DNA of 60,975 nucleotides, taken from positions 1 to 60,975 of the forward strand of contig JACOSC010000225.1 in the NCBI GenBank assembly GCA_016179055.1, given 5' to 3'. Origin of the DNA: Acidobacteriota bacterium (GTDB lineage Bacteria; Acidobacteriota; UBA6911; JACOSC01). Within the stretch, counting starts at the first letter, position 1; every line of letters starts with the position of its first letter. The notes beneath the pieces were generated by a model. It had not been told where the DNA came from. It did no database searches and saw nothing but the letters and a program-made list of their open reading frames with translations. Position numbers and translations under genes: made by a program. Shown in pieces: positions 1 to 7,660 of the stretch.

Positions 1-162
1 GCCTGTGCCACTTTTCCAAAAACATTTTCTTGAAAGATATAGGAGAACAAGTTTCGGGCTATGGCGTGGCGCTCTCAGGGGCTTTATCGATGTCTGAGGG
101 AGTGATACATCGTAGCGAAGTCACACTTGAGCGAGATCGAGGTCAATGCTCGTTTCTACTAA
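1..162. other. Non-coding stretch at window start
   Basis: No gene recognised. A TACATCGTAGCGAAGTCACAC box at 105-125 resembles the TTACATCGTACCGAACTCACAC box found at the ends of other repeat elements in the window (for example near 30876-30897), so this stretch is probably also repeat-derived. Confidence 0.4.
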
Positions 163-660
163 GATTCGATCATAAGCCAATCAGATGGTAGCGGAGCCGG
201 CCCCGCACGGGGGCTCTGGAGTTTGGACATTGGCCACAGCCCCGCGCGATCCTTTCGTCCCACAACTTCGAGCGAGCGCCCCGCAATAGCCCGAAGCTGG
301 TTCGCGTAGCTCTGAAAGAGCGTTCTATAATAGCCAGGGGCAAGCGCAGCGCAGCCCCTGGTATGTAAGATTATATAAGTTATAAGCCCTGAAAGGGCGG
401 GATACCCTTCTGCTCGATGAATACGTACGGAAGAAATCGACGGCGGCCTAGAAATTGATCTTCTATTAGTGCGCCCTTTCAGGGCTGGCGTGCTGGGGAC
501 GCTTTCTTTCCAGGGGCTGCGCTTCGCTTGCCCCTGGCTATTATAGAGCGCTCCTTCGGAGTTTTGGATTGTAAGCGGTGTCCCACTTCCTACAAATGTC
601 CAAACTCCAAGACCCTGCCGGGCTGGATATTGGCATCCGTGCGTTTCTTATGATCGAACT
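163..660. repeat. Nested-palindrome element NP-1 with terminal inverted repeats
   Basis: About 500 bp of non-coding sequence. The outer ends are a perfect 12-bp inverted repeat, TTCGATCATAAG (165-176) against CTTATGATCGAA (647-658). Inside lies a second inverted box, CTGGAGTTTGGACAT (216-230) against its complement (596-610). The core (308-565) has a left arm of three short hairpins: AGCTCTGAAAGAGC, then AATAGCCAGGGGC paired with GCCCCTGG, then GCCCTGAAAGGGC. A right arm repeats the same modules in inverted order. An 11-bp direct repeat, GCTCGTTTCTA, lies just outside at 148-158 and 664-674 and could be a target duplication. It is a MITE- or BIME-like element; no open reading frame in it looks real. 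Confidence 0.75.
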
Positions 661-747
661 TCAGCTCGTTTCTAGTAGCGGTTTGCATTTGGTCAGGGCC
701 TTCCTTATAGTATGTCTCTCGCGCGAATTCTTTTGGCAAAGGATCCT

Positions 748-1527
748 ATGAAAGAGGCTGATATTAAAAAACTGGTGGAGTTGGTGGCCCGCCTGCGCGG
801 ACCGCATGGATGCCCATGGGATAAGGAGCAAACCCGCGAAACGCTTAAGCCGATGCTCGTCGAAGAGGCCTATGAAGTGCTGGATGCATTGGATGACGGC
901 GATCCGCAGCCGCTTAAGGAGGAATTGGGGGATTTGCTCTTTCAGGTGGTATTTCACTCGCAGATCGCGGCCGAGCGGGGAGAGTTTACGCTGGCGGACG
1001 TGATCGACCGTATCTACGAGAAAATGGTGCGCCGGCATCCGCACGTGTTTGGCGAGGCGGAGTATAAAACTTCCGCAGACGTGCTCAGAAACTGGGAAGA
1101 TATTAAAGCCGCAGAAAAAGGGTCGGCACGCAAGGCCTCGCTGCTCGACGGATCGCCAAAGTTCTTGCCACCGCTCAACGAAGCTTATCAACTAACCGCC
1201 AAAGCGGCGCGCGTTGGCTTCGACTGGAGTCATATTGAAGAAGTTTTTGACAAGTTGCAGGAAGAGATCGGCGAAGCAAGAACCGCGATTCAAAGCAATG
1301 ATTCCGGCAAGATCCGGGACGAAATCGGCGACCTGCTTTTCGTCGTGGTGAATATTGCCCGCTTTCTCAACGTCGACGCCGAGAGCGCGCTGCGCCGCAC
1401 CAACCAAAAGTTCATACGCCGCTTCCACTATATTGAAGAGAAGCTGAAGGCCCAAGGAAAATCAATCAACGAAAGTAACCTGGCCGAGATGGATGCCTTG
1501 TGGCAGGAGGCGAAGACGAAGGTGTAA
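748..1527 (+). CDS. mazG: Nucleoside triphosphate pyrophosphohydrolase MazG
   Basis: Hydrolyses (d)NTPs to the monophosphate and pyrophosphate, a house-cleaning role in the cytoplasm. Two MazG helical domains are visible. The first has the acidic metal-binding pattern EEAYEV...EELGDLLFQ, the second EEIGEA...EIGDLLFVVV, as in full-length bidomain MazG of about 260 residues. The PHGCPWDKEQT segment near the N-terminus is highly characteristic. The frame is open from an ATG at 712, but the ATG at 748 is preferred because AAAGGA sits just upstream and the family normally starts close to this point. The gene stands alone between NP-1 and a hairpin terminator. Confidence 0.95.
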   Translation: MKEADIKKLVELVARLRGPHGCPWDKEQTRETLKPMLVEEAYEVLDALDDGDPQPLKEELGDLLFQVVFHSQIAAERGEFTLADVIDRIYEKMVRRHPHVFGEAEYKTSADVLRNWEDIKAAEKGSARKASLLDGSPKFLPPLNEAYQLTAKAARVGFDWSHIEEVFDKLQEEIGEARTAIQSNDSGKIRDEIGDLLFVVVNIARFLNVDAESALRRTNQKFIRRFHYIEEKLKAQGKSINESNLAEMDALWQEAKTKV

Positions 1528-1540
1528 AAGGCTACGCGGC

Positions 1541-1561
1541 CGCACACTTGTGCGCTTTTTT
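1541..1561 (+). terminator. Rho-independent terminator after mazG
   Basis: CGCAC / GTGCG stem with an ACTT loop (1541-1554), followed by C and six T residues (1556-1561), starting 13 bp after the mazG stop codon. Confidence 0.7.
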
Positions 1562-1580
1562 GCGGCTTATTTCTTCTCGC

Positions 1581-1668
1581 CGCAAAGAGGCACTAAGCTC
1601 ACAAAACCATTCGCTTAATTCCATCCTTATTTGTGTCTTCGTGTCTTTGTGGTTAAATGAATCCTACT
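1581..1668. repeat. Dispersed inverted repeat (CACAAAG...CTTTGTGG type), copy 1
   Basis: Contains CACTAAGCTCACAAAACCA and then TCTTCGTGTCTTTGTGG followed by AATGAATCCTA. The two halves are loosely complementary. A second copy lies at 59423-59480. Non-coding; the rest of the 1562-1755 gap shows nothing else. Confidence 0.6.
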
Positions 1669-1756
1669 ATAATTCTACAAAACCATCATCAGAAAATCTC
1701 CCTGGCTGATTCAAACCACCAACAAATTTGACACACACTCGGAGCGTCCGCTGACC

Positions 1757-1784
1757 TTGACCGTCTAGGGGGTTCTGTTATAGA
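1757..1784 (+). promoter_or_regulatory. Candidate sigma-70 type promoter for fbp
   Basis: TTGACC (1757-1762) and TATAGA (1779-1784) are separated by 16 bp, about 70 bp before the fbp start. No operator is recognisable. Confidence 0.45.
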
Positions 1785-1851
1785 CTACGAATGCCTGGTA
1801 TGATGCAATTTTGATGCTATTAATGCTATCGATTTAACAGGGAAGGTGACT

Positions 1852-2880
1852 ATGAAACGTGTTACGTTACCGAGATATATTCTGGAACGACAAAAGGAAC
1901 ACTCGTTTGCCACCGGTGAGTTTTCGATTCTGCTCTCGCAGATTGCCTTGGCTGGGAAAATAATCGCCGATGAGCTGGTTCATGCCGGCTTGGCCGACGT
2001 CCTCGGCCGGACCGGCGCGGTCAATGTTCAAGGCGAAGAAGTACAGAAACTAGACGAATTGGCCAATGAAGTTTTTATTTCCGCTTTGCAATTTAGTGGT
2101 TTAGTCTGCACGCTCGTGTCGGAGGAAATGGCGGAGGCCACGAATTTCCCCGGGGCCAGCGCCGAAGGCCGCTATGTTGTCTTGGTGGACCCGCTCGACG
2201 GCTCATCAAATATTGATAATAATGGACCGGTGGGCTCTATCTTCTCTATTCAGCGCCGTGTGAATCTGAAATCTCCGCCCTCCGATGAAGACATCCTGCA
2301 AAAAGGCAGTCGATTATTAGCGGCCGGATACATCCTTTACGGTCCCAGCACGGTTTTGGTGTACAGCACCGGCAATGGCGTGCAAGGGTTTACGTTGGAC
2401 CGCCGCATCGGTGAATTTGTGCTCTCCCACCCGGAGATCAAAGTTCCCAAACGCGGTAAGACGTATAGCGTCAACTGCGGCCGTTATGCCTATTGGCACC
2501 CGTGGACGCAAAAATATTTTGACTATGTTAATGCCGTAGATGCCCCCACCAAACGGCCCTACTCGTTGCGTTATATTGGGGCGCTCGTGGCGGACATGCA
2601 CCGCACATTGCTCGATGGCGGCATCTTTCTTTATCCGGCCGATACGGCCAACCCTAAACGGCCCACCGGCAAACTGCGTTTGCTCTACGAAGCCTTCCCC
2701 ATGGCCTATTTGATGGAACAAGCGGGAGGCCGGGCCATTACCGGCACGGAGCGTATCCTTGATATTCAGCCAACGGAGCTCCATCAACGCGTGCCGTTGA
2801 TCCTGGGCAGCCCGGAAGATGTGACGGTGGCCGAATCTTTTGCCAAAGCCGGAGCATCCCCGGCGTGCGCCACTACATAA
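1852..2880 (+). CDS. fbp: Fructose-1,6-bisphosphatase class I
   Basis: Removes the 1-phosphate of fructose 1,6-bisphosphate in gluconeogenesis or the Calvin cycle; cytoplasmic. Class I signatures are clear: the metal-binding EE pair in LVSEEM, the diagnostic DPLDGSSNID, and the substrate-site stretch GGIFLYPAD followed by GKLRLLYEAFPMAYL. The length of about 342 residues is normal. The frame extends to a GTG at 1846, but that GTG is part of a GGAAGGTG ribosome-binding site, so the ATG at 1852 is the better start. It has its own probable promoter and no co-directional neighbour. The C-terminal 20 residues (after the VAESFAK helix) are not typical and may be poorly constrained. Confidence 0.95.
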   Translation: MKRVTLPRYILERQKEHSFATGEFSILLSQIALAGKIIADELVHAGLADVLGRTGAVNVQGEEVQKLDELANEVFISALQFSGLVCTLVSEEMAEATNFPGASAEGRYVVLVDPLDGSSNIDNNGPVGSIFSIQRRVNLKSPPSDEDILQKGSRLLAAGYILYGPSTVLVYSTGNGVQGFTLDRRIGEFVLSHPEIKVPKRGKTYSVNCGRYAYWHPWTQKYFDYVNAVDAPTKRPYSLRYIGALVADMHRTLLDGGIFLYPADTANPKRPTGKLRLLYEAFPMAYLMEQAGGRAITGTERILDIQPTELHQRVPLILGSPEDVTVAESFAKAGASPACATT

Positions 2881-3098
2881 GTCCCGGCGTCGAATCTGCG
2901 GGTTGAAAGTATGAACACGAACGCAGGCTTGGCCAAGGCGAGGGAAGGGAATCGCGCCTTGGCTCGCGCATACACTGTGTAAATGTCCAGCTATGGTCTA
3001 CGAATGCCTGGCGCTGCCCATGCCCTTTGCGCCGGGCGTAGATCGCGAGTACGCAGCCCGTATGTTGACGGTGATCCTGACTGCCCTCCCAGGTTTTT

Positions 3099-3267
3099 AG
3101 CCCCGTAGGGGTGCCCTGTTTATAGCCGTTTTACGGCCAACTGATCGGCCAGCCCCAGCGGGGCGGCCTGTATATAGCTTAGCTTTAGAAAAGCGTGTCA
3201 CGCTCCGTCGGGGCTTACATCATGCTGAGGTCGCAGCCGTCGTTATCAGCCCGCCAACGTAACCTTA
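3099..3267. repeat. REP palindromes left of the IS200-like transposase
   Basis: REP units of the form AGCCCCGTAGGGG + (T/C)GCCCTGTTTATAG are seen at 3099-3125 and 3151-3177, with a weaker one near 3201-3220. Each is a short hairpin with an asymmetric CCTGT-TATAG tail. The 2881-3098 stretch before them holds no recognisable gene. Confidence 0.7.
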
Positions 3268-3735
3268 CTATTCATCGGCAATCCAATCGAAAACAAACTG
3301 GGCATCGTATTCAATGTTGAATCTTCTCAGCATCTCCAGGTACTCGCCTCTGAATGATTTTCTAGCGTGATGCTTCTCCTGATTTTTAATGTAGTTTACC
3401 AGCGCATCCAACTGCGAATGGGAATAGGAAAATGCACCAAAACCCTCTTGCCAACTGAATTTCCCCTTCACCCATTTTCTTTGGTTTATGAACTTCGATG
3501 CGACGGCTTTTATGTCTCTAACCAAGTCCGATAAGGCCATATCAGGCTTCAGTCCAATCAGAATATGCGCATGATCTGGCATACAGTTAATGGCAATGAG
3601 CTTTTGAGCTCTATTTTGTACAATGCCCGTAATGTATTTATGGAGTTCCTCTTTCCGTGCTCTTTGAATCAAGCTTTGCCGTCCGCTAACTGCAAAAACC
3701 ACTTGGATGTATATTTTTGTGTAGGTATTAGCCAT
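3268..3735 (-). CDS. IS200-like Y1 transposase (REP-associated TnpA)
   Basis: Single-strand HUH/Y1 transposase of the IS200/IS605 TnpA family, about 155 residues, which moves or processes hairpin-bounded DNA through a 5'-phosphotyrosine. The HUH motif is HAH in MPDHAHILIGL, and the probable catalytic tyrosine is in NYIKNQEKHH. The KWVKGKFSWQ and EGFGAFSYSHSQ segments are typical. The frame stays open upstream to 3873, but those extra 46 codons are REP sequence; the ATG at 3735 begins the conserved MANTYTKIYIQ. No tnpB is present. The gene is embedded in REP palindromes on both sides, which are likely its substrates. Confidence 0.9.
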   Translation of the reverse strand: MANTYTKIYIQVVFAVSGRQSLIQRARKEELHKYITGIVQNRAQKLIAINCMPDHAHILIGLKPDMALSDLVRDIKAVASKFINQRKWVKGKFSWQEGFGAFSYSHSQLDALVNYIKNQEKHHARKSFRGEYLEMLRRFNIEYDAQFVFDWIADE

Positions 3736-3740
3736 ATCGT

Positions 3741-4088
3741 TTAAACAGGTCGCTCCGACGGAGCTTAAAAAAGCTACCGTGACCCCTTTGACTATAAGCA
3801 GGCCGCCCCTACGGGGCTGAGGCCCAGAGCTTGAATAGATACGACGGCTTCCGCGCCGGCTATGGGCCGTCAATCTTTATCCCTGGTAACTACTCAGGCA
3901 ATGCGTCTCAGCCCCGTAGGGGCGGCCTGTTTGTAGTAGCGATTCCTATGGTAGGTCCTAAAGCTCCGTAGGAGCGACCTGTCCGGACGCGTTCGCCAAC
4001 GAAATCAACCTTACACAGGCCGCCCCTACGGGGCTTGTTCGAACTCACGCATGGATTCTTGCTATAAACAGGCCGCTCCTACGGAGCT
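3741..4088. repeat. REP palindrome cluster right of the transposase
   Basis: Six REP units in mixed orientation: 3741-3766, 3792-3818, 3909-3936, 3962-3982, 4014-4035 and 4061-4088. The stem alternates between CCCCGTAGGGG and CTCCGTAGGAG, with both sides changing together, while the CCTGT tail stays constant. Together with the left copies they bracket the tnpA gene. Another unit stands at 55131-55159. Confidence 0.75.
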
Positions 4089-4134
4089 AAAGGTGCCGGC
4101 TGAGTAGTTACAATCCCTGACGGCGACGACTGTT

Positions 4135-7002
4135 TTACGTAACCAATTCTTCTTGGTCTATGGCCGCCACCATGGCCATAAAATGTCCCATTTCCTTTTC
4201 CAGGGCGGCATAGGCCTCTTCCGCGGTCGTCAGGTCCCCTTGCTGTCCGATAAGCTCCAATCGCTGGGCGCTCTGGAATGCCGACTTGGTTGAAAAAATA
4301 CCTAGAGATCCCCTGAGCATGTGCGCGGCATGTCGGAGCGCCGTGCTATCACCCTGAGTAATCGCGGCCCGAATGTCGGCCAGTTGGCCGGGACCGTTCT
4401 TCAGGAAGGTCTTCGTCAGTTTCCTCATCAGCGCGGTGTTTCCATCAAGACGATCCAATATTTCCTTGCGATCGAGCATTTCTGCGCCGGTCTTACCGCT
4501 GGTTGCCGGAGTCACGATACCGGATGAAAGGGGCATGACCTTTTTGATAGCCGCGAAAAGTTCTTTGGCTCGTGTCGGCTTGGCCACATAGGCATCCATG
4601 CCCGCCTGTAGGCAGAGGTCACGATCACCTTTCATGGCATGAGCCGTCATCGCAATGATCGGAATATGCGTGCCGAGGTCCTCCTCCTTTTTACGGATCA
4701 GTTGCGTCGCTTCAAATCCGCTCATTTCAGGCATCTGAACATCCATCAAGATCAAGTCGAATCCCCCATGCTCAAAGGCCTGGACCGCTTCCTTGCCATT
4801 GTCCACTATTATGACGGCGTGGCCGTACTGCCCTAGAATGTGAGAGGTCAGCTCCTGATTGACGGGGTTATCTTCAGCTACGAGAACGCGCAACTTTTTT
4901 CCATCTTTGGGGGCCGATGGCCAGGCGCGCAGCCGTTGCGGTTCATTAATGGAGGAGTTCGTGGAAACCGCCAGGATGGCGTTCAGGAGTTCGGACTGCT
5001 TTACCGGCTTGGTAAGAAATCCCGCGATGCCCAGTTCATGGGATTGGGCCGAGCGGATGCTCTGACCCGCGGAAGTCAACATGATAATGGTCGTAGCGTT
5101 CGGCTCAGGATCCATTTTGATCCGCTCGGCCAAAGTAAAACCGTCCATTTCCGGCATATGAAAATCGATCACCGCAAAAGGAAAAGGCTTCTGAAGCCGA
5201 CGGGCCTGTTCGATGGCCGCCAGCGCCTCCGCACCGCTATTGACGACCGTCGGCCTCATCCCGAAATGGGTGAGCATTTCCTCGAGGATTGTCCGATTCG
5301 TGGCATTGTCGTCCACTACCAGCACAGGCATGTTGGCCAGGTCCACGGCGGCTGTTTGTGGCTGAGTTATTGCCGGACCGTTTTGCCGTCCAAAACACGC
5401 GGTGAAGTGGAATGTGCTGCCCTTGCCAACTTCGCTTTCGACCCAAATATGACCCCCCATCATTGCCGCTAGACGAGCTGAGATCGTCAGACCGAGGCCG
5501 GTCCCCCCATATTGGCGCGTCGTAGATCCGTCGGCTTGGGCAAAGGCATCGAAGATATGCCGCTGCTTTTCTATAGGAATGCCGATGCCGGTATCCGACA
5601 CGGAAAAATGCAGGACACATTGGTCCGGCTCGGGGACAATCACTGGGCCGCCAACCGTGGCCGGCCGCGGGCTGGATTCGTCGGCGGAGGCGTGGTCCGT
5701 CATTATTCGGTACTGGCGTTCACAAAGCTCATCCCGCGACGCCATCTCTACAGTCAACACGATTTCCCCTTGCTGAGTGAACTTAATGGCGTTGCCGATC
5801 AGGTTTACAAGAATCTGGCGGAGCCGGCCCGGATCTCCGACCAATCCATCAACCACGTCCGTCTTAATATCGCATAACAATTCCAACCCTTGCTGGTGGG
5901 CTCTTATCGCCAGCGCCTTGATAGTATCATCCAAGCTGTCGTTTAAGTTAAAGTCGATAACGTCCAATTCCATTTTGCCGGCCTCAACCTTGGAGAAGTC
6001 CAAGATGTCATTGACCAAGGACAGCAGGGCATCGGCTGAGGTTTGTACAAGGCTGAGATATCGTTGCTGATCGTGCGTAAGCTCGGTATCGAGCGCGAGT
6101 TCCGTCATGCCGATGATGCCGTTCATGGGTGTGCGGATTTCGTGGCTCATATTTGCTAGAAACTCGCTCTTGGCGCGATTGGCTTCCTCGGCCTTCTCTT
6201 TAGCTTGTATCAATTGATCATTCACGGCGATGATCTCTGCCGTGCGCTGCGCCACTTCTTCTTCCAAATGTTCGTGGTGGCTTCTGAGCTTCAAGTCTTG
6301 GTGTTGAATTTGGGCCAGCATCTCGTTAAAGGCGTCGATGAGCTGACCCAGCTCATCTTGGCTTTGTTTGCGAACGCGCATCGAGTAATTCTTATCGCTG
6401 GATACGATTTTCGCCGCTTCCGACAAGTGTAAAATCGGGCCGGAAATAGCGCTCTGAAGTCGAAAGGATAGGAAGAAAGCTACAAGGGCGGAGCCCACCA
6501 GCACGAAACTTATGATCATAATATAGCGCTGCAAGCGCGCCCGCAATTCAAGTAAATCGGATTCGAGGTACACCGTGCCGATGGTTTCTCGGTCAAGAAC
6601 AATTCGACGCGAAAGAACCAGACGGTCCTTGGTGAACGCGTGGCCCACGGGATTTGGCATCGGCGGCGTCAGGTCCTTGGTCGTCTGGTCACGTAAATAT
6701 TTGGCGAAAGGCTTGCCGTTTTTGGTATAGGTGCAGGCCGCCGTAACATGTTGCTCCGCAGATAGGGCGGCCAGGACTTCGGTGGCGGATTTTGGGTCGT
6801 CAAACGCCAGCGCGGCGGTGCTATTTGCGCCAATGATCTCGGCCACGAGACTCAAACCGCGGATCATCGTCTGCCTATAGGTGATCAGATCATAGAGCGT
6901 AAAGGCCGCGCTAGCCAGCAACAACGCTATGCAACTGGCCCCCGTGATGATTACGGTCAGTTTCCAGCGAATGGAAAGATTTCTGAAAAGTCGCTGAGTC
7001 AT
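4135..7002 (-). CDS. Hybrid sensor histidine kinase (HAMP-HisKA-HATPase-REC-REC-HPt)
   Basis: Inner-membrane multistep phosphorelay kinase of 955 residues. In order: TM helix about 15-37; a periplasmic CHASE8-like sensor about 40-155; TM about 160-182; HAMP 184-236; coiled coil 240-275; HisKA with phospho-acceptor His287 (SHEIRTP); HATPase with the N box ([10 protein letters not shown]) and GTGLGL; REC1 with Asp613; REC2 with Asp754; HPt with His894 (HAAHMLRG). All catalytic residues are present, so it should be active. The start is one base after the stop of the YfiR-like gene, so it is translated in the same operon. No dedicated output regulator is adjacent; the phosphoryl group presumably leaves through the HPt to an unlinked regulator. 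Confidence 0.93.
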   Translation of the reverse strand: MTQRLFRNLSIRWKLTVIITGASCIALLLASAAFTLYDLITYRQTMIRGLSLVAEIIGANSTAALAFDDPKSATEVLAALSAEQHVTAACTYTKNGKPFAKYLRDQTTKDLTPPMPNPVGHAFTKDRLVLSRRIVLDRETIGTVYLESDLLELRARLQRYIMIISFVLVGSALVAFFLSFRLQSAISGPILHLSEAAKIVSSDKNYSMRVRKQSQDELGQLIDAFNEMLAQIQHQDLKLRSHHEHLEEEVAQRTAEIIAVNDQLIQAKEKAEEANRAKSEFLANMSHEIRTPMNGIIGMTELALDTELTHDQQRYLSLVQTSADALLSLVNDILDFSKVEAGKMELDVIDFNLNDSLDDTIKALAIRAHQQGLELLCDIKTDVVDGLVGDPGRLRQILVNLIGNAIKFTQQGEIVLTVEMASRDELCERQYRIMTDHASADESSPRPATVGGPVIVPEPDQCVLHFSVSDTGIGIPIEKQRHIFDAFAQADGSTTRQYGGTGLGLTISARLAAMMGGHIWVESEVGKGSTFHFTACFGRQNGPAITQPQTAAVDLANMPVLVVDDNATNRTILEEMLTHFGMRPTVVNSGAEALAAIEQARRLQKPFPFAVIDFHMPEMDGFTLAERIKMDPEPNATTIIMLTSAGQSIRSAQSHELGIAGFLTKPVKQSELLNAILAVSTNSSINEPQRLRAWPSAPKDGKKLRVLVAEDNPVNQELTSHILGQYGHAVIIVDNGKEAVQAFEHGGFDLILMDVQMPEMSGFEATQLIRKKEEDLGTHIPIIAMTAHAMKGDRDLCLQAGMDAYVAKPTRAKELFAAIKKVMPLSSGIVTPATSGKTGAEMLDRKEILDRLDGNTALMRKLTKTFLKNGPGQLADIRAAITQGDSTALRHAAHMLRGSLGIFSTKSAFQSAQRLELIGQQGDLTTAEEAYAALEKEMGHFMAMVAAIDQEELVT

Positions 7003-7003
7003 A

Positions 7004-7660
7004 CTAATGTTTCCCCGAGCTGGGTGTATCCCTTACCACTTTGGATAAGGCCAAGAGCTTCGAGCTAATTTTTAGCTTGGCGCGCTCGGCTGCGTCTATG
7101 TTGATTTCGAAGCGGACCTTGTTTTCTTCCACGAAGAAGTTAATGATCCCGCCTGCTTGCGCGAAATGGTCCAGTTCACTGACCGTTACTACGGGCGCGC
7201 CTTTGAGGCGCTCAAGAATCTGCGACACGTGCTTTTTTTCCGAAGCGCTGATGAAAAGGATATGACAGATGCCGGCGTCCTGTGATCCCCGCAACCGCTT
7301 AACCACAAACTCGCGGCCCCGTATGGATTTGCCTTTGACCGCCTGGTCGAGCAAGCGGCCAAAGGGATCCTCGCCGATAATGCCGAAGACGATAGGCGCG
7401 CCGGCGCCCGTAAATGCTTCGTCCGGCCATTCTATGAACTTGGCAAAATTATACAGAAACGCGGCTTTGACCTGATATTCACTGGCCACTGGGCTGCTAC
7501 CGAGAGCCTCCGCGGCGCGGGCGGCCCCATCGCCGACTAACGACATCAGGAGTAATAATGAGACTACGCCGATGAAGAACCGTTTAATTATTCGACGACG
7601 CAGCTCTTGGCTTCCACGGCGCCTAGGCAGCACGATGCGGTCACCCCTTAGAATCGCCAT
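7004..7660 (-). CDS. YfiR/DUF4154 family periplasmic protein
   Basis: 218 residues with an N-terminal signal or anchor ([12 protein letters not shown] near residues 32-45), then the YfiR family core. Recognisable are [39 protein letters not shown] and [15 protein letters not shown]. In Pseudomonas YfiR is a periplasmic repressor of an inner-membrane diguanylate cyclase. Here the partner encoded next to it is a histidine kinase, so it probably acts as a periplasmic modulator of that kinase (inference). The first codons overlap the end of the TonB receptor gene by 13 bp. The true start may be a few codons inside, since the first 25 residues are Arg-rich. Confidence 0.85.
   Translation of the reverse strand: MAILRGDRIVLPRRRGSQELRRRIIKRFFIGVVSLLLLMSLVGDGAARAAEALGSSPVASEYQVKAAFLYNFAKFIEWPDEAFTGAGAPIVFGIIGEDPFGRLLDQAVKGKSIRGREFVVKRLRGSQDAGICHILFISASEKKHVSQILERLKGAPVVTVSELDHFAQAGGIINFFVEENKVRFEINIDAAERAKLKISSKLLALSKVVRDTPSSGKH

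Noticed and set aside
661-1455. Minus-strand frames opposite mazG
   Set aside because: Shadow frames; mazG is unambiguous on the plus strand.
1785-3011. CTACGAATGCCTGG as a perfect 14-bp direct repeat on both sides of fbp (1785-1798 and 2998-3011)
   Set aside because: Several 14-bp matches are expected by chance in 61 kb, and no other sign of mobility was seen.
3736-3873. N-terminal extension of the TnpA frame up to 3873
   Set aside because: The extra codons are REP hairpins; family members start at MANTYT.
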